This document shows positions 26,963 through 33,737 of a DNA stretch of 64,000 nucleotides, piece by piece. The notes beneath the pieces were generated by a model. That model had not been told where the DNA came from. It worked only from the letters and a program-made list of their open reading frames with translations, and did no database searches. Position numbers and translations under genes: made by a program. How positions within the stretch are numbered: the stretch's first letter is position 1; each line of letters opens with the position of its first letter. Source of the DNA: Nostoc sp. 'Peltigera membranacea cyanobiont' N6 (GTDB lineage Bacteria; Cyanobacteriota; Cyanobacteriia; Cyanobacteriales; Nostocaceae); contig NZ_CP026681.1 in the NCBI RefSeq assembly GCF_002949735.1, positions 5,548,001 to 5,612,000 on the forward strand. Direction: 5' to 3'.

Positions 26963-27529
26963 ATGAATACTGTTGTGCTAAATCTAGAACCGATTGCTCA
27001 TTTAAGCGATGAGCAATTTTATCAATTGTGTGTTGCCAATCGCGATCTCAGTCTGGAAATGAATGCAGCCGGAGAATTAATAATTATGCCACCAGTCGGA
27101 GGAGAAAGTGGAAATCAAGAAGCTGGACTGATCGCTGATTTAGAAATTTGGAATCGTCAAGCTAAATTAGGGAAAGTTTTTAGTTCTTCAACTATCTTTA
27201 TACTTGCCAATGGTGCAAAACGTTCTCCTGATGCTGCTTGGGTAAAATTGGAGCGGTGGGAAGCTTTAACACCAGAACAACGAAAAAAATTTCCGCCACT
27301 TGTACCCGACTTTGTGATTGAACTGCGTTCGGAGACAGACAGGCTTGCACCAATTCAAGAGAAAATGGAGGAATATATCAAAAATGGTCTGCGTTTGGGT
27401 TGGCTGATTAATCCTCAAGAGCGTCAAGTTGAAATTTACCGACTTTTGAAAGCTGTAGAAGTTGTACAAATGCCAGCAATTGTTTCTGGAGAGGATATAT
27501 TACCTGGATTTGAGTTGCAATTATTATAG
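26963..27529 (+). CDS. Uma2-family (DUF820) nuclease-fold protein, copy 2
   Basis: A 188-aa tandem paralogue of the gene at 26312, differing at only about 15 residues (for instance EAGLIADLEIW for EADLITDLNNW). The predicted nuclease residues SPDA and IELRSE are kept. The upstream leader with an AAAGCTTTAATG start context is also duplicated. Sequence related to the leader of copy 1 recurs after this copy (27600-27735) without a third open frame. Confidence 0.9.
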   Translation: MNTVVLNLEPIAHLSDEQFYQLCVANRDLSLEMNAAGELIIMPPVGGESGNQEAGLIADLEIWNRQAKLGKVFSSSTIFILANGAKRSPDAAWVKLERWEALTPEQRKKFPPLVPDFVIELRSETDRLAPIQEKMEEYIKNGLRLGWLINPQERQVEIYRLLKAVEVVQMPAIVSGEDILPGFELQLL

Positions 27530-27935
27530 TTTGTCCCAAAAAATATTGCACTCATTATATGGTGCGATGGTGTCCCGCCGAGCGTAGGCGATCTCTACTG
27601 AGCAAAACCAAATACCTGAAATCATACAATGAAATTATCAAATTTGGTAGTACTGCCGTAGACTAATGAGTTTTCGGCAATGGTTTGCCGTTGTTAGGCG
27701 AAGGAATTAATCTTAGCGAAACGTCCTACTAAATTCAACAAAGCGTGTTAAAAATGGTAACTGAGTCAAAAACACAGCTTTTGAAAGACTAGGGAAAGTT
27801 GATTATCTAAGTAGCATCAGCATCTAAGGTAGAAAAATTTAATCCAATTAACTGCCTTAAAGAATGGTTAAACCAGTTGATGTACTTGACTAATCAAGCA
27901 AGTAATGAGTTTGCAAGTATAAGGTATAGGTTTCA
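27530..27935. other. Spacer with degenerate duplicate of the uma2 leader, no gene
   Basis: 27600-27735 repeats pieces of 26206-26285: AACCAAATACCTGAAATCATACAA, ACTAATGAGTTTTCGG, GGTTTGCCGTTGTTAG and GTCCTACTAA. A fragment of the dispersed CCGCCGAGCGTAGGCGATCTC element is at about 27575. No coding frame seen. Confidence 0.6.
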
Positions 27936-29684
27936 ATGGCACCGCCTCTTGTGTCTGTTCCGATGAAGAAAAAAAAGAAACCGTCTCTGGTGCTGACGCT
28001 CTCGGCTGCTGGGCTATTGATTGGTGCGGGGACTGTAGGATACTGGTTGTTAAGCCAGAGACAAATATCTTCTGGTGATTTGCTAGTAGGTGCAAATATT
28101 ATTCCTGGTGATGCGCTTTTTGCGGTTTCTCTGACAACAGATCCCCAGCAGTGGCAGAAATTGCGGCAGTTTGGGACAAAAGAAACCCAAGCAGAACTGG
28201 ACAAAAATTTAGTAGAATTGCGCGATCGCTTTCTGACTAATAATGGTTACGATTTCCAGAAAGATATTGCTCCTTGGGTAGGCAATGACGTTACAATCGC
28301 AATTCTTGCCCCAGCAACAGCGAGTAAAGCTGCACCTAAACCAGTTGCTACCAATGAAGATGCTGCCAGCGATCAGCAGTCGATGGTAATGGTATTGCCA
28401 GTAAAAAATCCAGAAATTGCCAAAAACATTTTGGCACAACCCAAAACCCTTAAACAAGGCAAATGGATTGACCGGATTTATCAAGGGATCGCTATTAAAC
28501 AAAGTGAGGGACAAGCAGGGGAAAACTTCTCAGCAGCATTACTCGATGGGCGTTTTTTAGTCATCACTGATAGTCCCAAAGCCACAGAACGAGCGATCGA
28601 TGCCTACAAAAATCAAACATCCCTAGCGACAACAGGGGGCTTTGCTGAGAATTTTCCAAAAATTGCCAACGATCAACGCTTTGGGCAGTTTTACGTGAAT
28701 GTGCCAACAGCAGCTAAAATAGCCGCAGCTTCTCCAAACCGCCCTCTACCTGCTCAAGTTTTGGCTCAACTGCAAAATAACCAAGGTTTAGCAGGGACAA
28801 TGACTTTAGAGGCAGAAGGAATCCGCTTTAAGGGTGTTTCTTGGTTAAACCCTAATAGTCAACGGGTGCTAGCGGTGGAAAACAAAGCTGGGAAAATGCA
28901 AAGTCGCGTACCAGCAGAAACCTTAATGATGCTTTCGGGGGGAAACTTACAGAGGTTATGGGGAGATTACGTTTTAACATCTCAAGGAAATCCCCTCTCA
29001 CCGATCGCACCAGAACAACTCAGAGGTGGGATAAAATCTCTTACCACTCTTGATTTAGATAAGGATTTGCTCAGTTGGATGAAAGGCGAATTTTCCTTAT
29101 CAGTGATTCCTAGTACTCCAAAAGAAGGTTCACCAGACAATTTTCGTTCGGGTTTAGTGTTTATGGTACAAGGCAGCGATCGTAATTCAGCCGAAGCATC
29201 CATAAAACAGCTAGATGATGTGATGAGAAATCAATACCAGTTTCAAGTCCAATCTGCGAAAGTTGCAGGACAACCCGTTGTTAACTGGGTTTCACCTTAC
29301 GGTACTTTAACTGCCACCCACGGCTGGTTAGATGGAGATGTCGCCTTTTTAGTAGTGGGCGCTCCTATCACTGATAAGATTGTTCCCAAACCCAACAACA
29401 CACTAGCTAGCACGATCCCCTTCCAACAAACAGTTCCTACAGAACCAAATCCCACAAATGGTCAATTTTTCCTGGATGTGGAACGAACGGTGAAAAATTT
29501 CCCTTTACCAACTCTAATTTCCAATCAACAAACTTTGCTTGATGCAACCCGTTCAATTGGGATGACATCCGCCGTCAGCGACAGTCGTAGTAATCTTTAC
29601 GATATTTTTATAGCACTCAAAAAAGTTAGTAACACGACTCCCTTGCCTAGTCCAGAAAGCAATAAGGGCAACTCTGCTAGATAA
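27936..29684 (+). CDS. DUF3352 domain-containing membrane-anchored protein
   Basis: A 582-aa protein with a basic N-terminus (MKKKKKPS) and one membrane anchor (LVLTLSAAGLLIGAGTVGYWLL, about residues 17-38). A large extracytoplasmic domain follows with DALFAVSLTTDPQQW, FQKDIAPWVGNDVTIAIL and KATERAIDAYKN, the features of DUF3352. Cyanobacteria often have one or two such proteins; function unknown, location probably periplasmic or thylakoid lumen. Start ATG. Heptamer repeats begin directly after the stop. Confidence 0.88.
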   Translation: MAPPLVSVPMKKKKKPSLVLTLSAAGLLIGAGTVGYWLLSQRQISSGDLLVGANIIPGDALFAVSLTTDPQQWQKLRQFGTKETQAELDKNLVELRDRFLTNNGYDFQKDIAPWVGNDVTIAILAPATASKAAPKPVATNEDAASDQQSMVMVLPVKNPEIAKNILAQPKTLKQGKWIDRIYQGIAIKQSEGQAGENFSAALLDGRFLVITDSPKATERAIDAYKNQTSLATTGGFAENFPKIANDQRFGQFYVNVPTAAKIAAASPNRPLPAQVLAQLQNNQGLAGTMTLEAEGIRFKGVSWLNPNSQRVLAVENKAGKMQSRVPAETLMMLSGGNLQRLWGDYVLTSQGNPLSPIAPEQLRGGIKSLTTLDLDKDLLSWMKGEFSLSVIPSTPKEGSPDNFRSGLVFMVQGSDRNSAEASIKQLDDVMRNQYQFQVQSAKVAGQPVVNWVSPYGTLTATHGWLDGDVAFLVVGAPITDKIVPKPNNTLASTIPFQQTVPTEPNPTNGQFFLDVERTVKNFPLPTLISNQQTLLDATRSIGMTSAVSDSRSNLYDIFIALKKVSNTTPLPSPESNKGNSAR

Positions 29685-29912
29685 GAGAGCAGGGGGCAGG
29701 GAGCCGGGAGCAGGGGGCAGGGTAGCAGGGAGCAGGGAGCAGGGAGCAGGGGGCAGGGAGCAGGGAGCAGGGAGCAGGGAGCAGGGGGCAGGGAGCAGGG
29801 AGCAGGGAGCAGGGAGCAGGGGAGGCAGGGGAAGCAGGGGAAGAAAAGTTAATAACTCAATTCCCAATTCCCAATTCCCAATTCCCAATTCCCAATTCCC
29901 AATTCCCCTGTT
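29685..29912. repeat. Long heptamer tandem-repeat tract
   Basis: About 20 GCAGGGA/GCAGGGG units (29688-29845) followed by eight or so CCAATTC units (29860-29906). Typical Nostoc short tandem repeats between the DUF3352 gene and ccsA; likely to vary in length between strains. Confidence 0.9.
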
Positions 29913-29986
29913 TCATAACCCTGTAAACATATAGGATCAGAATAGTCAGAATCCATATTTTAAATCATTCACGGAGAGAACACTTT

Positions 29987-31048
29987 ATGAACCTGGTTGT
30001 ACTCCAGAACTGGCTGGACAATGCCTCCTTTGCCATATTATTCCTAACAATGTTGGTGTATTGGGGAGGAGCGGCTTTTCCGAATCTGCCTTATCTAGCC
30101 GCTTTGGGGACAGCTGGGATGGCGATCGCTAATTTGTGTATGGCGACTCTATTAGGGGCAAGATGGATAGAAGCTGGTTACTTTCCCCTAAGTAATCTTT
30201 ATGAATCTCTATTTTTCTTAACTTGGGGAATTACCACCGTCCATCTAATTGCTGAAAGTAGTAGCCGTAGCCGCCTAGTAGGAGTTGTTACATCTCCGGT
30301 GGCAATGTTGATTGCTGCTTTTGCGACGATGACATTACCATCCCAGATGCAAGCGTCAGAACCCCTAGTACCTGCATTGAAGTCAAATTGGCTGATGATG
30401 CATGTCAGCGTTATGATGTTGAGTTATTCTGCTTTAATGGTGGGTGCGTTATTAGCGATCGCTTTTCTAATTGTCACTCGCGGTCAAAACATCCAACTAC
30501 AAGGCAGTTCTGTCGGTACTGGTGGCTATCGCAGCAACGGCTACCGCTTGCACAAAGCATCTGAACTAATTTCTCAACCACCAGCCCCTTCTGCCGAAAA
30601 TAACGGGTTTGCCCGTTTTGAAAGTAGTAGCAACGGCAACGCTAACGCTAACACTGCTGTTTTGAATTTAGTAACTACCTCTGAACCTCAAACGGTAGCA
30701 TCTGCTGAACCCCTTTCACCTCAGCGCCTTAGCCTTGCCGAAACCCTCGATAACATCAGCTATCGCATCATCGGACTCGGATTTCCTTTATTGACAATTG
30801 GCATCATTGCTGGTGGCGTTTGGGCTAACGAAGCTTGGGGTTCTTACTGGAGTTGGGACCCCAAAGAAACTTGGGCATTAATCACCTGGTTGGTGTTCGC
30901 CGCCTATCTCCACGCCCGAATCACTCGCGGTTGGCAAGGCCGTAGTCCCGCCATCTTAGCCTCCACTGGTTTTGTTGTTGTTTGGATTTGCTATCTCGGT
31001 GTGAATCTTTTAGGTAAAGGTTTGCATTCTTACGGCTGGTTCTTTTAA
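29987..31048 (+). CDS. ccsA: Cytochrome c biogenesis protein CcsA (Ycf5; also named CcsB in bacterial nomenclature)
   Basis: A 353-aa polytopic membrane protein of system II cytochrome c maturation. It exports haem and attaches it to apocytochromes such as c6 and f in the thylakoid lumen. The tryptophan-rich haem motif WGSYWSWDPKETWALITW lies near residue 280, conserved His ligands near residues 135 (MMHVSV) and 347 (LHSYGW). About eight membrane segments; a Ser/Asn-rich loop at 170-230 is longer than in plastid homologues. Start ATG. Its partner Ccs1 is not in the window. Confidence 0.95.
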   Translation: MNLVVLQNWLDNASFAILFLTMLVYWGGAAFPNLPYLAALGTAGMAIANLCMATLLGARWIEAGYFPLSNLYESLFFLTWGITTVHLIAESSSRSRLVGVVTSPVAMLIAAFATMTLPSQMQASEPLVPALKSNWLMMHVSVMMLSYSALMVGALLAIAFLIVTRGQNIQLQGSSVGTGGYRSNGYRLHKASELISQPPAPSAENNGFARFESSSNGNANANTAVLNLVTTSEPQTVASAEPLSPQRLSLAETLDNISYRIIGLGFPLLTIGIIAGGVWANEAWGSYWSWDPKETWALITWLVFAAYLHARITRGWQGRSPAILASTGFVVVWICYLGVNLLGKGLHSYGWFF

Positions 31049-31063
31049 TAACCTCACCCCTAA

Positions 31064-31090
31064 CCCTCTCCGTTGCTGGAGAGGGAGAAA
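31064..31090 (+). terminator. Hairpin after ccsA, member of a dispersed repeat family
   Basis: CCCTCTCC / GGAGAGGG form a perfect 8-bp stem with a 6-nt loop. Together with the leading AACCTCACCCCTAA it matches the repeat inserted in frame in the CHAT gene at 36587-36626. It has no T tract, so it is more likely a repeat than a classical terminator. Confidence 0.55.
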
Positions 31091-31184
31091 GCAGCAGATT
31101 TAAAATTACTATTATCTCTTGGGAATTATTTCGGATGAACTGTTATATCACTGGAAAGTATAGATTTAGTGATAGGACATTTTT

Positions 31185-31493
31185 ATGGAAGATGGATTTG
31201 AAAGACTAAATCACGATGAAGTTGTGTCTATAGAACCAGACACCTTTAATAAATTAGATATTGCTAAAACTTTTAAAGTCCGTGATTTGATTACCGCAAT
31301 TAAGGAATATATTGGAGCGGAAGAAACAGACGAAGTAAATTTGTATACCCAAGGATTAAATTGTGAAGTTTTGCAATTTAGTACTTTGGGATGGAAAAAA
31401 GGAAAAGTTAGACTTGCTTTAGAATTTTGTCCTGATGAATCTGAATCACCACTTGATGAAATTTTTCAAAAACTCAAACAAGTGGAAAACTAA
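31185..31493 (+). CDS. KGK-domain protein
   Basis: A 102-aa cytosolic protein with the cyanobacterial KGK motif (GWKKGKVRLALEFCPDE, about residues 70-88) for which the family is named. Role unknown. The N-terminal half is acidic. Start ATG, good codon pattern; monocistronic between repeats. Confidence 0.85.
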   Translation: MEDGFERLNHDEVVSIEPDTFNKLDIAKTFKVRDLITAIKEYIGAEETDEVNLYTQGLNCEVLQFSTLGWKKGKVRLALEFCPDESESPLDEIFQKLKQVEN

Positions 31494-31509
31494 TACCCAA
31501 TGAGCAAAA

Positions 31510-31540
31510 GATCCCCGACTTATTTAAGAAGTCGGGGATC
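31510..31540. repeat. Perfect 12-bp hairpin after the KGK gene
   Basis: GATCCCCGACTT (31510-31521) and AAGTCGGGGATC (31529-31540), loop of seven. A dispersed palindrome that can act as a bidirectional transcription stop. Confidence 0.85.
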
Positions 31541-31599
31541 TTGACACCGCGACAGATTGAGATTTGTTGTAGAGTCCAAACATTTAAATATTTTTATGG

Positions 31600-31715
31600 T
31601 TAGCGATGCCTACGGCGGGCTGCGCCTACGCTCGGCATAGATCCTGATTTAATCTAAAATGGAGTTCAAAGACTCATCCACGAAGATCAAAGCCTCATTA
31701 CAGCAATTTTCTTAT
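31600..31715. repeat. Composite repeat upstream of vapBC
   Basis: Contains the element GCGATGCCTACGGCGGGCTG...CCTACGCTCGG, then ATCCTGATTTAATC, then a short degenerate form of the 21-bp minisatellite (AATGGAGTTCAAAGACTCAT...) ending ACTCATTACAGCAATTTTC-like. Matching pieces recur in the same order at 32484-32540 and 32740-32877 on the far side of vapBC. Confidence 0.7.
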
Positions 31716-31750
31716 AATGTAATCATATCTTATCTAGCAGAGGTAAAACT

Positions 31751-32029
31751 ATGACTATTGAACAAACAGTTCTACAAACATTCCGAGAATTACCACCAGA
31801 TAAACAGCAAGAAGTTTTAGATTTTATTCAATTTCTCAAAGAGAAATTATCATTTCAAAAACCATTTTCTATATCTGGACATCAAAAAAGTTTAAGAGAA
31901 AGTAAAAACATTATTGATTTTTGGTCAGCTTTACAAGACTTTAGACAAAGGGTTGATTTAGAAAGTATTGATGATGACACTTTTGAAAATCTCCGGGATA
32001 AGTCACCAGGAAGAGAAGTTAATTTATGA
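31751..32029 (+). CDS. DUF2281-type antitoxin
   Basis: A 92-aa protein that opens MTIEQTVLQTFRELPPDKQQ and EVLDFIQFLKEKL, the DUF2281 signature of small antitoxins paired with VapC-type toxins. The C-terminal half is acidic and probably wraps the toxin. Its stop overlaps the toxin start by 4 bp (ATGA), the usual coupling that puts the antitoxin first. Expected to repress its own promoter together with the toxin. Confidence 0.88.
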   Translation: MTIEQTVLQTFRELPPDKQQEVLDFIQFLKEKLSFQKPFSISGHQKSLRESKNIIDFWSALQDFRQRVDLESIDDDTFENLRDKSPGREVNL

Positions 32030-32448
32030 GTCTAAATTATTTACTAGATACTAATATTTTGTCGGAGGCTAAACGACCTCATCCCAACGAGAAAGTAATG
32101 GAAAAGCTAAGGTTATATAGACAAGAAACAGCCACAGCTATCCTAGTTATCCATGAAATGTTATATGGTTGTTTACGTCTTCCTATTTCTAAAAAACGTC
32201 AAGATATAGAGGATTATATCAACAACGTAATTTTAGCAGAAATCCCTTTATTTGATTACGATCTAAAATCTGCACAATATCATGCTCAGGAAAGAGCTAG
32301 ATTATCAAAAATTGGTAAAAATCCTGGATTTATTGATGGGCAAATTGCGAGTATTGCAGTTAAAAATAACTTGATTTTAGTAACGAATAATGTAGCAGAT
32401 TTTCAAGATTTTGATGGTATAAACATAGAAAATTGGTTCATTAATTAA
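32026..32448 (+). CDS. vapC: VapC-family PIN-domain ribonuclease toxin
   Basis: A 140-aa PIN-domain toxin. Acidic metal ligands are visible at NYLLDTNILSE (Asp8), HEMLYG (Glu about 44), GFIDGQIA (Asp about 105) and the C-terminal TNNVADF. Such toxins cut tRNA or rRNA when the antitoxin is degraded. Translationally coupled to the upstream antitoxin. Codon use is AT-richer than in nearby housekeeping genes, in line with mobility. Confidence 0.93.
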   Translation: MSLNYLLDTNILSEAKRPHPNEKVMEKLRLYRQETATAILVIHEMLYGCLRLPISKKRQDIEDYINNVILAEIPLFDYDLKSAQYHAQERARLSKIGKNPGFIDGQIASIAVKNNLILVTNNVADFQDFDGINIENWFIN

Positions 32449-32577
32449 AATACCGCTATTTCTAAAGACTGATTGAAAAGTGCGTAGGCGTAGCCCGTTC
32501 TAGACATCGCTCGGTGTACATCCTGATTATCTCATTTGAAAAAGGGAGCAAAGACGCAATAAATCCCATAATCACGA

Positions 32578-32642
32578 AGACGCGATAAATCGCCGTCTCT
32601 ACAATAATCATTCCTTTGTAGAGACGGCGATTTATCGCGTCT
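32578..32642. repeat. 27-bp perfect inverted repeat
   Basis: The arm beginning AGACGCGATAAATCGCC (32578-32604) is exactly mirrored at 32616-32642 around an 11-nt loop. A single arm occurs at 10908-10934 and a relative at 20911. It would fold into a very stable hairpin if transcribed. Confidence 0.9.
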
Positions 32643-32666
32643 CTTGCCTTAACCGTACAACATTGC

Positions 32667-32870
32667 GAGGTTCACGAATGAAGCTCCGAGGTTCACAAAT
32701 GAAGCTCCGAGGCTCATCAACGAAGCTCAAAGGTTCATTAACGGAGTTCAAAGACTCATTCACGAGTATAAAAGACTCGTCCACGAGTATCAAAGACTCA
32801 TTCACGAGTATCAAAGACTCTCGCGCGAGTATAAAAGACTCGTCTACGAGTATTAAAGACTCATTACAGC
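32667..32870. repeat. 21-bp minisatellite, about ten units
   Basis: Imperfect units of 21 bp, early ones like GAGGTTCACGAATGAAGCTC, later ones like AAAGACTCATTCACGAGTAT. Because 21 is a multiple of three, the plus strand stays open from a TTG at 32663 to 32887, encoding heptads RGSxMKL changing to KDSxTSI. The minus strand is open too, so the open frame may be only a by-product. The rest of 32449-32971 carries other dispersed repeats and no firm gene. Confidence 0.85.
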
Positions 32871-32971
32871 AATTTTCATTTATTTAGAAAACACTCTTGC
32901 GTTCTTCTTTGAGTCTTTGCGCCTTTGCATGAGATAAAAAATCTTTTGGTGCTGTAATTACGAATTACGAA

Positions 32972-33733
32972 TTACGAATTACCCATCACCCTATCAAGAC
33001 TTGCACTCACACTTTCAGCATCCGGTGACTTCAATCGCTGCAAAATCTCTAAAGCTGGTTGCAAATAGGATATCGCTTTAGTGTATTCACCCTGTTGTTC
33101 TGCCAAATCTCCTAGCCACCACAGAGTCATTGCTTTGTCTTGGACATTACCAATACGTTCATTTATTTCCAAAGACTGATTGAAAAGTGCGATCGCTTTA
33201 TCCACTTCCCCTTTGTTTGCGTACATATATCCCAGACTGTGCAACGTCGCCGCTTTGCCTTGGAGATGACCAATGCGTTCATTTATTTCCAAAGACTGAT
33301 TGAAAAGTGCGATCGCTTCATCTACTTCCCCTTTCTTGACGTAGATCATTCCCAGATAGTTCAATATCCTCGCTTTGCCTTGGACATCTCCAATGCGTTC
33401 AAATATTTCCAAAGACTGATTGAAAAGTGCGATCGCTTAATCCACTTCCCCTTTGTTAGCGTAGAGAATTCCCAGTTGGTGCAACGTCGCCGCTTTGCCT
33501 TGGACATTTCCAATGCGTTCTTCTATTTCCAAAGACTTATTGTAGAGTGCGATCGCTCTATCTACTTCCCCTTTGTTGGCATAAATACGTCCCAGTTGGT
33601 ACAATGTTGCCGCTTTGGTTTGGACATCTCCAATACGTTCAGTTATTTCCAAAGACTGATTGAAAAGTGCGATCGCTTCATCCACATCCCCTTTGTCGGC
33701 GTAGATAATTCCCAGACAGTTCAACGTCGCCGC
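32972..33733 (-). pseudogene. Orphan TPR tail broken by a nonsense codon
   Basis: About 250 codons of 40-residue tetratricopeptide repeats (core ANKGEVDKAIALFNQSLEI, ERIGNVQGKAATLHQLG) with a capping end ISYLQPALEILQRLKSPDAES. The frame is interrupted at 33437-33439 by TAA in GEVD-stop-AIALFN; sister repeats have AAA there, so one base change explains it. There is no proper start: the first codons (AATLNCLG) follow a stop directly behind the end of the CHAT/NTPase/TPR gene. It looks like the former C-terminal end of such a gene, displaced by the present one. Each repeat carries a GCGATCGC site at the same place. Confidence 0.8.
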
Positions 33734-33737
33734 TTAG

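Noticed and set aside
29553..29888. A minus-strand frame encoding LPAPCSLLPAPCSL repeats
   Set aside because: It is only the translation of the GCAGGGA heptamer tract plus the end of the DUF3352 gene on the other strand.
32578..32870. Possible CRISPR array because of regular repeats
   Set aside because: Units are contiguous without unique spacers, and no cas genes are nearby; it is a hairpin plus a minisatellite.
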